A stretch of DNA of 64,000 bases from contig NC_052016.1 of the NCBI RefSeq assembly GCF_015832195.1, positions 84,512,547-84,576,546 on the forward strand, given 5' to 3'. Shown piece after piece: positions 50,223 through 60,180 of this stretch. How positions within the stretch are numbered: the first letter of the stretch is position 1; each line of letters starts with the position of its first letter. Made by a program: the position numbers and the translations under genes. This DNA comes from Motacilla alba alba. Lineage: Eukaryota; Chordata; Aves; Passeriformes; Motacillidae. Below the pieces are notes generated by a model that saw nothing but the letters and a program-made list of their open reading frames with translations, ran no database searches and was not told the DNA's origin.

Positions 50223-50230
50223 TGTACATA
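50223..50230 (+). promoter_or_regulatory. Pumilio-type element TGTACATA
   Basis: Matches the Pumilio consensus UGUANAUA. It sits 8 bases after the proximal poly(A) signal, so it is in the mRNA only if cleavage falls after it or the distal signals are used. A second match, TGTAAATA, is at 50672-50679 just before the distal signal. Confidence 0.35.
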
Positions 50231-50682
50231 GAACTCAATGCAAACTCAGCAGTTGTATTTGGAGTTAAATTATTTTAACAAATAAATTTATTTAATGAAA
50301 TCTTCCTTGCATTTTCTGTATTGTCTGTTTTGAGTTGATTAAAAACTTCATCCAGAACTGATGAGGGTGCCCAGTAATTTGAAACAACATTGTCAACTAT
50401 ATTCAGTTCAGGAAAGTATTCCTGCCAAAATGCTCTTCTGGTACAAATCAAGTAGCAATAAGTAAAAATCACATATAATTCATTTTGGATGGATGGATGC
50501 ATGTTGTGATCTAAGTTATGAGCTTGATAAAGAACAATAGCAATGGAGGTGGGTTTTCTGTTCACTTTTCTTAGTGGGATACACACTGACAACAATCAGT
50601 AATACTCAGTATTTGATAAGATACAGCTCTTGCTACTTTTTACTTCCAATATGCAAGAGAATAGTGCTTACTGTAAATATAT

Positions 50683-50710
50683 AATAAAATGTTCCATATA
50701 TAAAAATAAA
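50683..50710 (+). terminator. Distal poly(A) signal pair
   Basis: Two AATAAA hexamers, at 50683-50688 and 50705-50710, lie 470-500 bp after the proximal signal. TGTAAATA at 50672 precedes them. They would make a longer alternative RAP2A transcript if used. Confidence 0.4.
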
Positions 50711-51416
50711 ATGACCACATAAAAACTTGTTCAATATATGATATAGTTAATATGCAGAGCTACTTTTGTAGCACTGAGACTGCAAAGGGTTAAAAAAAGA
50801 TTGTTTGTTATATCAGCTGTTCAATTGATGAGTGTTTTGAAGGCTTTCATCACCATACAAAAGGAGTCAGTGTTAAAAGAACTTCAAATACAATTAGTGT
50901 TGCAGAGATTTATAAATGAACAGTTGAGCTAATGCTAACAGGATTATTCTAGCTAATTGGCACTGATCAGCAGTTACATTTTAGTCATGCCAGTATCACT
51001 AAAATACCCTATTTTCAGTAGTGATGGGTGCTTGGTCGTCTCTTGTTTTCATGTCATGCATGCCTTAAGTAGCAAGAAGCCTGAGGCTGGCACATCTTAA
51101 ATGCTTTTAGTTCTATGGATCATATAGAAGGCTGGCACATGCTGCTAACTGCATGGTTTTGATTTGCCCATTCATTCTGTAAATCAGTTCCAAGGGAACT
51201 TTTGCTGATGGCTTCTTCCAGTCCCATTAGTCAAGTAATATCCTTTGTTTTGCCCAAGAAGATACCTATAGAGAGACAACACAAATTCATTGGGCTGTTC
51301 TGAACAGTTAAAAAAATGCCAATGTGTGACATGCTCTTTTCAAGTAACTGAGCAGCTAGAAAACTTTAAACTTTTCACTCCTAGCAAATGCTTTCTCTGT
51401 CTCTCTGCACCCTTCT

Positions 51417-51441
51417 CCCCCCCCCCCCTTTTTTTTTTTTT
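51417..51441. repeat. C12-T13 homopolymer junction
   Basis: Twelve C directly followed by thirteen T on the + strand. This is a pure pyrimidine block; the complementary strand has a G12 run, able in principle to form a quadruplex between strands. Confidence 0.9.
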
Positions 51442-51922
51442 CTTTCTAGCTACTGCAGGAAGTTTTTTACCCTGTAAAATATTTTGGTTGGATATAATAT
51501 CTTGTTATCAATCTCCCACAGGTGTCAGTCTAACTGGGTCACCAATCTTTGGTCAATATTTTTGTTGCTTGACTAGGGAATCCCTGGACTTCTATCCCAA
51601 GTTACCTCCAGTAGTACTGTGTCCTTGCTGTTTACCTTGTGCTTCATTCTCCATCAAACGACATCTATTTTTCTGAGTGCAGGAAGAATTATTTTGGAAT
51701 TGCTGGAACCTGTGCTTATTGCTCTATCTGGCCCATAGCAATGTAGTCATCTCTTCCTTTGGCAGGCACTATCTTGGTCATTCTCATTTAAGAAAGACAT
51801 TTCCAGCTTTCAATGACTGTTTGAATGCACTAATGTCCTACTCAGTTGTCTTCAACATAAGTCCTGTTTTGCCATAAAACCTGTAGAAAGAACTTTTCTT
51901 CTTTTCTTGTGTGTGTGGTTTG

Positions 51923-51945
51923 TTTTTTTTTTTGGGGGGGGGGGG
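51923..51945. repeat. T11-G12 homopolymer junction
   Basis: Eleven T directly followed by twelve G on the + strand, inside a T/G-only region of about 80 bases (51907-51984). Long G runs are prone to sequencing and assembly error. Confidence 0.9.
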
Positions 51946-51982
51946 TTGTGTTTTTTTGTGTTTTTTTGTTTTTTGGGTTTTT

Positions 51983-52011
51983 TTCTAATTGCAGTCAGAC
52001 TGCAATTAGAA
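51983..52011. repeat. 29-bp inverted repeat, 14-bp perfect arms
   Basis: The left arm TTCTAATTGCAGTC (51983-51996) and right arm GACTGCAATTAGAA (51998-52011) are exact reverse complements around a single central A. It lies at the end of the T/G-rich low-complexity tract. A cruciform or hairpin is possible; no terminal-repeat transposon boundaries are visible. Confidence 0.9.
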
Positions 52012-52146
52012 TGCAGGTTTCTTTTCTTCATAGGGAGGTCAGTTAATATATCTGGATTTTGACTCCAGTTGTTTAGGGTTTCAAGTTGTCTGATGGCCAA
52101 CACGTTTTTCTTCTCATATTGGAAGTAAAAAGTACTGAGTTAAGAG

Positions 52147-52500
52147 TCATAGGCTCATAGAATGATTCAGATAGAAAGGGATGTTTAAAGTTCATCTAGC
52201 TCCAATCCCTGTGCCGTGGGCAGGGATGCCTTCCACTAGGCCAGATTGCTCAAAGCCTGGCCTTGAACACTTCCAGAGATAGGGCATCCTGTGCAGCCTG
52301 TTCCAGGGCCTCACCATTCTCACAGTGAAAAAATTCCTTCCTTAGGATCTAAACCTGCCCTCTTTCCGTGTGAAGCCATTCCCCCTTGTCCTGTCACTAT
52401 AGGCTCTTGTCAAAGGTCCCTCTCCAGCTCTCTTGCAAGCCCCTTTTAGGTACTGGAAGACTGCCAGAAGGCTCCCTGGAGCCTTCTCTTCTCCAGGCTG
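52147..52500 (-). mobile_element. CR1 LINE fragment, - strand
   Basis: Reverse-strand CR1: the 3' end comes first on the + strand ('tcatagaatgattcagatag'), then 'gggcagggatgccttccactagg', 'ggccttgaacacttccagaga', 'cattcccccttgtcctgtcac' and 'ccttctcttctccaggctg'. This matches the complement of the avian CR1 tail in the correct order over about 355 bp. It is 5'-truncated, diverged and noncoding. Confidence 0.93.
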
Positions 52501-53287
52501 TGGGTTGCATTTACAGGCTGGATTGCAAGTGGGTGGGAGAAAACGCCGTGTTGATGGGAGCCAGGCACCGCGCGATACTGGAGCTGCTAACGGCACATCT
52601 TCATTCCACTCTGCTGGAACTGTTTTTCTGTGTACTTTCAAGCACATGCTTTGTGGTCTGACTGGAATATGAAATAGTCTGTGGGGCGCTGAGAATTTAT
52701 TTCAAGTTCTTCATGGTGCAGTGACCACATACACATAGACAACCAGACAGCAACGGAGGGGTCTCACTGAAGAATGGAACAGTGAGCTGGCAGAAGTGGA
52801 GGAGAATGGGGGTAGATCTAGGTTAAAGAGGTAAGTTTATAAACCTGGAAGACTGCTGAAGAAAAATACATAGGTAGACTGAGTGTTATGTTGAATGGTA
52901 GAAATACAAGTATTAAGATTAAGGATATTCTTGCACAAAAGTGCTTATTAAGTGGATCAGAGTACTGGATCTGAAATGTAGTCTTCTGCAAGACATTTCA
53001 TTGAAAAAAGTATAAAGCCGCTTCTTGAGATGTTGTATGGAAAGATTCTGAATTTTTCTTGCTTTACAATCCTTGAACAATTTAATAACCAAAAGACATT
53101 AACTTCAAACGTCATCCCCACATACTTGAGACAGGGCACCTTAGCTTTATAGTTGTACAACACAGCTTAGGAAAACAAAACATGCTTTCATCCTACAGCC
53201 AAGAAAATACTCTAGATCACAGCTCTTTTGGTTATTACATAGGCTTCTTTTTGCTATTCACCCTTTGTTTCCAGTATGACACAAGGT

Positions 53288-53323
53288 GATTTTTTTTCTT
53301 TTTTTTTTTCTTTTATTTTTTTC
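53288..53323. repeat. T-rich low-complexity tract
   Basis: Mostly T with scattered C and A ('gattttttttctttttttttt...'); a simple repeat. Confidence 0.75.
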
Positions 53324-55554
53324 TGCTTTCCAAACTAATTAGTAGAGCTCTAGGTTTTTTTCAGTATGATCTCTCTGTCCCAGATTTGGGGGTGGTTGTT
53401 TGTTCTCTATTTTTTAATGGTTCAGCTGTTTCTAAGGATAAAACAATGGAAGATGCACCATCCTGCATGTGCTAAATTCTTGAAAATATTCTGTCAAAAC
53501 CTGTCACCATTCTGGTTTGAACCACTGGGAAATGGCCCAAAACACCACGATATTGGTACATGGGTCTAAACTTGGCCAAATTATAAGCCTCTGAAAAATG
53601 GTTTGCCTAATATAAGGAGGGATAAATGTCTGTGTCCAGACTCTTCAGCTGGATTGGATATGCATTTTGCTCTTTGTATTTCATATATAGTAGCTGCTGG
53701 GTGCAAGGCACAGTCCTTGTCTGTACACACTGGCTTAGAGCTGAGAAATAGAGTGGGAAAGAGTAGGATGAGACTTCAGCAGGGAGGGTTTCCAACTGTA
53801 GATATTAATGTTTCTTGTTTAAGGAGTAGAAATCAGCTTTGCTGGCAGTGAAGTCATCTAGGAGCAGATTCAGAGGCAGACTTCATTAACACTGGTAGCA
53901 CCAGTGGTGGAGGACTGGTCTGAACACAGGAACCTCATAACCTGCCTGATGCCATGTCACCAACACAGAGACACAAGAAAAACTTTCCAAAATGCTAGTG
54001 TGATTTTGCCTGGAAGTCCTTGCCTAAGTAAGACAACAATAAGTTAACCTTTATAATATTTGCTGTTTGGAATTTTAAATACAGGATCACAAACAATTGA
54101 TTAACGCAAAGAAGATAAGATTCCACACACCAAAATAAATGCTACATAAGTAAGTGTCCTATTGATAGAAAGTGGATGAGGATTCTCAATGCTATGTGAA
54201 TTAAGGTGCTTCTCAAATTCTCCATGAAGCCTCAAGACTTGGAACAGATGCTGCTAGAACTGGGCTGGATTCCTTCTAGCCTTTTGTATTTCTCTAACTG
54301 GTTTTTAGGTAAAGTTTATTTTTTCCTGTGTAGTTCTATTGAAATTTTTTTTGGGGGAAGACAACACTTAAGTGCAGTATTGATGTAACATTTATTTTTG
54401 TATTTTAAGATGGAGGGAGAACACCCAAGACTCTTTTGGTTCTGCCTAATTTTTCAGGAAAAGATACACGGTGAAGACTTGCAGATTCGTAAGAGTTAGC
54501 ACCTCTTTATTTGGGGAACTCAATCAACCTTTCTTGATGAAGGTGTTATTTGTGGTTATTTCTAGGAACATGCTTATTCAAGCAGTCAGAGATCATGAAG
54601 AGTGGGTGGGCACTTAGAGTGTGTTGTCTGCTTGTTCCCCTTTTCAACTAGGGAATGCTGTGCATGACATGCATGATAGTTTACTGAGACAATTCCTAAT
54701 CTCTGCATTTGAAGTTAACCCATCAGGTGGATATCCTTCATCCAGCAAGACAACATCCACCTGCAAATAAGCTCTCTATGATGGCTGTGGGGAGAGGACT
54801 CTCATTTCTACCTCAGATCCAAAGCAAAATGCTCATTTTCCTTGGCATTTTTCATGGCTAGAGGAAATCTGAAGTGGAATAAACATTGCTTTCTTCCCAT
54901 TAGGCGAGGTATCCCCAGTTTCACAGCTCTTTGATTCGTCCACAAGCATACACTGGCAAAAAACTTTGTATTTGTCAGTATGGAGGAAGGATAGTGACAG
55001 GGAAGATACGTTGCTTATAAAGGCTCTTCACTCCAGGGAAGTCACCTCTGCTGTTGGGTGAACATCATGTTCTCATGTTCATATTTTTTCTATGTGGGAA
55101 ACAATTTGGTTCATGTAAGACAAGAGAGACTCTTCCTCCTTTATTCCCTTTTTTTGTCTGTTTTTGTTTGTTGTTTTTTTTTTCTAATCTTGTATAGGTT
55201 TTGCACAAAGCAACCACTGTGTGCCCTTGAATCAATAGTTCATGGCAGAAGCTGCTCTCCAGAGGCATTCTGACTCAGAAATGTACACAGCCTATGCATC
55301 GCTGAAGCTATAAACCTAGTTTGCTTGTTTATAAGTGGTAGAGTTTTACAATAAATTATGAAAACCACACTTTCAAAAAGTTCACAATGCTGCTCCTTGT
55401 TAAACTTTTTTCATTTGTTCCAGATTTTGGCATGTTTGTCAAAAGTTTTAAAACACACCAATGAACAAAAACCACCAAACAGTAAAAACCAAGCAAACAA
55501 GATTAAAAAAACAGTACAAACAAAATTCAGGTTTCTTCATCTTGCTATCACCAA

Positions 55555-55555
<1 letters not shown>

Positions 55556-55597
<42 letters not shown>
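55556..55597. repeat. Uninterrupted A42 tract
   Basis: Forty-two consecutive A residues after an A-rich 100-bp stretch and before 'gcttcagctac'. AATAAA occurs about 200 bp upstream (around 55351). It could be the tail of a young retrocopy, but I recognise no gene upstream and no clear target-site duplication, so simple homopolymer is the supported call. Confidence 0.9.
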
Positions 55598-55600
<3 letters not shown>

Positions 55601-58600
55601 TCAGCTACTATTTGTGACCTTAATGTGTCCAGAAGCCTATAAATGCAAATTAAAAGGAGGGAAAAGGGAAGACTTGGGGAAGGGAAGAACTCTTACAGCT
55701 CACTGAGCTTGGATGGCAATATCAAAATAATCCATGAAGTTCCTTGATCCAGTATAAAAAGGAGATGGTGGCAGCAGGTGGTCACTTGGGACTCAATGGC
55801 AGCAATGACAAGAAAACTTCTAGAAAAAAGAGAGTTTCCTGTTCTCCACCCATACAAGTGTCCCTGTAAGGAAGTGCTTGAATGAACAGTGTCTGCCACA
55901 CCATGTGGGCACTGGGTGACAAGCAGCCCGCTCCTGCACTGGTGCTGTGAGTGCCGAGAAAGCTGGATTAGCATCGCAGCAGCTGCTGCATTCACCTTCT
56001 TTAGCAAAGCTTCCCTGCAGACCACAGCTGGGACTTAGTGCATTTAGAGACATGCAGCTTCTTTAACTGATGGTGTAATTGCCCCTAAACCTGCATTTTC
56101 CTTGAAAAACCACCTTCAAGTGCTGTCCATCATAGAGGAAGGGTAGGGGGGCCATCTTTCTCTTCCATGTGTTAGTCAGAACTGCAGGACCAGATCATGC
56201 TGGACACTTGTTCTGCCTTGAGGAGCCCCCACAGAGGGTATTTCCAGATAAGCTGGGCTAATCAGGCCAGCATGATTCCAGAGACTGCTGCTCTGCCCCA
56301 CTGTGAGAGGGGTATGTCCTATGCTTCCCCCGACCAGCTGTGTGTCAGTGTGGCCCCAGCTACCTCTGCTACTGGATTTCTGGATCAAAAGTCTCAACCA
56401 GTTTTCTGCCACATCACCCAATATGGGCAGTAATTGACTGACCCAAAGGTCATTTGGTAGCTCTTTCTGCTCTGTGTGAGAAATAATCTTTGAGATCAGC
56501 CCTCTTAGACTAATTAAGCAGAGATCCCCTCTAATCCCCTTAGAACCGGCCTCCCATTGCCTTGGCTTTGTGTGGACAGACTCCAGAAAAGCTCTGGCTG
56601 CTGCCTGACTGCTGAGGCAAACAGGGATGTCTGAGACAAACATCCTGCCAAAGGTGTATGGGGGGGTGGCAATTCAGCATCCTTGCTGCCAGCATGTTTG
56701 GATGCATCAATTTCTCTGAATGGCACCACGAGCAAAAGAGCAAAGCAGCTCAATGCCCCAGGTGCTTATGTGGGTTTCCAGCACTGTGAAATGCCTGCTG
56801 TGCGGCACTGTGGGTGCATTGCTACCCCAGTTTCTCCAGGATGTGCTTCCTGCACATCCCCCAACAACATTCTTAACAAAACCAATGTGCTGCTGCCCAC
56901 GTTGGGCTGCAGACACACCACGCACAGGGTGGCTGGCCCTGGTCCTTGGTGTGCCTGCCCTGCCTCTGAGCCAGAGCTGAGTGCTTGGGGCTGCCAACCT
57001 TCTGTCACAGCCCCAGGAGACGCCACCCAGAGGGACTCACCAAGTGGGATGCAGAACTCAGCTCTCTACTCAGAGATTTTCAGGGTGAGCAGAGACGATC
57101 TGGCCACCTGCAAGTCACTGAAGGTGAGGGAGGTGATAGGAGTCCTTGTGTCAGGACACAGAGGATGTTTTTCCTCTCACTACCAACACACCTGAGGTTT
57201 TTCAAAGGATGGGGTATTTCTTACCTGTCCATTTACCTGTCCAATTCTCAGTAAGCACAACCTACTGTCACTGGGAAAACACTCAATAATGGCTCTTCAT
57301 ACTAATACTGACCAAAGAAACAACCTGAGACCACAGGAGTTTTTCCTGTGGTTAACTAAATAGTCATGGAAACTGGAAAGTTGGAGGCTCCTACAGAAAA
57401 GCTAAATTCAAATAAAATTAAACTTGGCAAGGCTTCTCATCTAGGGATTAGAGTACCAGAGCATTTGAAATGTTCTGCCAGGACTAGTCCAACAGTGATG
57501 GTAAAGCTAATTTTTGAAGGCCTATCTTATAAGTCAGTAAAAACTAAAATACCCTGCAATGTCTGCTGAGTGCTTTGGAGGAGGTAACCATTGATATTGA
57601 ATTAAAGCAAAGTTTCCAGCTAAGACTTATTTTTCCAACTTCTGTTTTCTGCACAGCTATTTAAAAATACTTTGGAAAAGATGAGCAGTCACATTTTCCT
57701 CAGCTGAGTGGCTCAAGGATGAGTTAGATTCAAGAACCTAGAGTCAGAGGATCTCAAAGGACCTGTCCTTCCCAGCTTTTTCCTATTGAAGCAAGGAGAC
57801 ACCTTTGCACATGTGCCATGTTAAAATCTGGGAATAAGGAAACCTTTCCCCTGCTGATACTCAACAGACCCTTTACTAGTAATTTATCCAAATGTGCACA
57901 TAAGCTTTATCAGCAGTTTTTTGTTTTAATGGTCTAACAATCTCTTGAGGTGAAATAACAGATTTTTTGCCTTCTCTTTACGGAGTTTATCATCTATATT
58001 TATATCATGCTCTCGGGAAATGAGCTTTAAACTCTTCAGTGAAGTGTGTGCATTATATCCTCATTTCATGTTTGTGGAAAGGAAGTTGTAGAAACAGATA
58101 TTCATCCAAAGGAGTGTTCCATGGCACAACAGATCCCAAAACTCCCCTCACTGAGAATTATTCTCTTAGTAAAAATAACTGACAAAAAAAAAATTAAATC
58201 CTGAAACTAAATAAACTTGAAAGACCATTGGTTTTGAAACCACCCTGCTTCTAAGTGCAACAGCATATACTGAATGTAAAGCAACAAGGGAGGAAATGAA
58301 GTTGGCACTATTTCTGTTTGTTAAAAAAACTTGAAGCTTCAATCTTTCTTTTTCCTGTGCTTAAAAATCCTGATGCAGTAAGAAGTGGCTCTGTAGATCT
58401 TGATGTACTAAGAAAAGTAGTCTGGGTAAACATAAACTCCACTCTAGTCCTTTTAGTGCCAGAGAGTATGTGGCCAAAGAGACAAAAGGCATTTCAAGCT
58501 CTCGAATGGGGAATCTCCTGGAAAGGGACAGCCTGAATAGAGCCGGCCTTTGTGATGTCGGGGAAACATGAGGTCAGGCTTAGTAAATTGGCAGGAATTA

Positions 58601-59116
58601 TTTAAAAGAGCTGTTACAAACGTAGAAGGCTACATTTTTGTGCATTAGCATGTTTCTGCTCACAATTTTAATAGTCAGAGGGAACAGAAGATGGTTTTTG
58701 GGGATTCTCTGTGCATTCCGGCTGGGTGGATGGAAAAGAGGGAAGTGAGGACAGAACTACTCTCTTGCACACATCTTGGTTGTAGATGCTGAATTCTTTT
58801 CCTGATCTTTAAGTTGTGGGGAAGAAGAAAAAAACCAGAGCAATGCTTTATGAACCTGATGTCACAGACTGCCTGTGCAGAAGCAAGCTCACCAGTCTGT
58901 TTGGCAGTGTGTGGTGAATAATGAGCCTTCTGGGGGCTCTCCAGCCCCTACCAAGGGAGGCAGATCTTCCCACAGCCAATATTTAGGCAGCCACTGTGGT
59001 GCACTCCAGCTTATGAGTGCATGGGATACCCTGAACGGACTGAGGAAAGAGTGATTCCACAGACAGACTCCTGTTGTCATGCAAATCCCAGGAGAAATCA
59101 GGAGAGAAGTTTGTAC

Positions 59117-59150
59117 TTCTAATAGTAACTACTAATACTAATAGTAACTA
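59117..59150. repeat. Short tandem duplication, TAATAGTAACTAC
   Basis: TAATAGTAACTAC occurs twice, separated by TAATAC, followed by 'tttgactg'. Minor slippage repeat. Confidence 0.75.
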
Positions 59151-59730
59151 CTTTGACTGATAGAGAAATTTGCAGGGGGAGAGGGAACAATATAAAAACA
59201 GCTGCAGGAGACAAGTCAGTATGCAAAATTCCCCCACATAAACAATGCCAATCCAATGACATCCATAAAAAAAGAAAGCTAAGTAGCCGTTCTTTTCTAA
59301 AGAGGAAAGCAAAAGTGGTAGCAGAAATGCCTGTTCTCACTATCAAAATTGCCTGTGTCTGAGAGCCGCTCTGAAGGGCCCTTGTGAGGTGATTTGAACT
59401 GGCAGTCTCTGCTGGCACATACCTACTGGGAAATGCTTTCTTAGAGCTGCTAAAAACAATTTTTAAACCCTCCCCATATTTTCAGGCCGAGACCAGCTGA
59501 TATCCCCAAGTAAATTAATTTGCCTAAAATGGCCTCCAAGGGAGCAAAACAAAAGGAAATTCAATCTTTTTTCAGACTCACACACCTTAGAGTTGGACAA
59601 GGAGGAGGAATGCAGACACCAAAGTGTCTTTCCACATGAACCTGTCACAGAGTGCAGCACTGTAGAGTCAGGGCTGGTGTTGATGCCTCAGGTTTTAGCT
59701 TTTATATTCTTCAGATTCTATACTGCTTTA

Positions 59731-59735
59731 GTGTG
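59731..59735. repeat. Left target-site duplication GTGTG
   Basis: GTGTG precedes the TG start of the LTR at 59736 and recurs exactly at 60176-60180 after the terminal CA. Because GTGTG is low-complexity, the exact boundary could shift by one or two bases. Confidence 0.65.
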
Positions 59736-60175
59736 TGGGTCTGGGCTTCATACTAGGGGATAGTAAGCTCTCTTCACACAGTAGGCAGACAAAACAATTC
59801 CTTCTCTAGCTGGGGACCAAGGACAAATGATCCAAATTTCAGACCCAAGAGCATAAACAATGGTGGACTGAAGAGAGAAAAACAAGAAGGATGGGACTTC
59901 ATGGGCTAAAGCTGTAATTGGACAATAACTCAAATATGCTAATGGACCAAAACTTATAGAAGTGTGAGACCCCATGACCTGTCGTCCATTTTGTGACCAT
60001 TTTGGGTTCACCTGGGGTGTAACCCTGGCTGGGCTCTTGTGCTGCCCAAGGTAGATCCATTCAGGCCTCCTACTAAATACCTACTTTATTCTTCACCTAC
60101 TTTATTCGCCTCCTATTAAATACCTACTTTATTCTAGCCTAGTCTCTGTTCCAGGTCAGCCTTCACAAGGCATCA
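59736..60175 (+). mobile_element. Second solo LTR of an avian endogenous retrovirus
   Basis: A 440-bp element starts TGGGTCTGGGC and ends AAGGCATCA, flanked by GTGTG on both sides. A weak TATA-like TATAGAAG lies at about 59955. The stretch 'gtgagaccccatgacctg' to 'tggctgggctcttgtgctgcc' has the look of an R region, and an ATTAAA poly(A) signal is at 60115-60120 followed by a short U5 ending in CA. No internal retroviral region is present, so it is a solo LTR on the + strand. It differs from the LTR at 12283, so it belongs to another family or subfamily. It has no coding capacity. Confidence 0.78.
60065..60135 (+). repeat. 28-bp duplication carrying the LTR poly(A) region
   Basis: A 28-bp unit starting GCCTCCTA and ending TTTATTCT occurs at 60065-60092 and 60108-60135, differing at one base (ACTAAA versus ATTAAA). 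The 15-bp spacer is itself a partial copy of the unit (ACCTACTTTATTC), giving about 2.5 copies. Confidence 0.88.
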
Positions 60176-60180
60176 GTGTG
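60176..60180. repeat. Right target-site duplication GTGTG
   Basis: Exact repeat of 59731-59735, immediately after the LTR terminal CA. Confidence 0.65.

Larger units (their letters stand above)
46483..50235 (+). other. RAP2A: RAP2A 3' UTR
   Basis: Noncoding sequence follows the stop codon for about 3.75 kb to the first strong poly(A) signal (AATAAA, 50209-50214), a length in keeping with the long RAP2A 3' UTR of mammals. It holds a TG microsatellite (48045-48084), a let-7 seed match (48515-48521), T-rich tracts (around 49869-49906) and several ATTTA-type motifs. If the later signals at 50683 and 50705 are used, the UTR extends about 500 bp further. Small frames inside are not coding. The exact end needs transcript evidence. 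Confidence 0.75.
50736..52146. other. Intergenic DNA downstream of RAP2A
   Basis: No exon or RNA gene recognised. It contains the homopolymer junctions at 51417-51441 and 51923-51945 and the inverted repeat at 51983-52011, listed separately. The 128-codon frame at 51290-51676 spans the homopolymer tract and is not credible as protein. Confidence 0.6.
52501..59730. other. Intergenic DNA, no gene recognised
   Basis: Short overlapping frames only, the longest 170 codons (56683-57195, +) opposed by 155 codons (56176-56643, -) in a GC-richer patch. None shows a domain or splice-bounded structure I recognise. A 42-base A run is at 55556-55597, and short duplicated AT-rich words are at 59117-59150. 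Confidence 0.55.

Noticed and set aside
50275..50595. 106-codon minus-strand frame after the RAP2A poly(A) signal
   Set aside because: It lies in AT-rich 3'-flanking sequence with no promoter or homologous domain; most likely antisense noise of an alternative 3' UTR.
56176..57195. Possible gene from overlapping 155- and 170-codon frames
   Set aside because: The frames have no recognisable domain and no splice or codon-bias support, and lie in a GC-richer patch where chance frames are longer.
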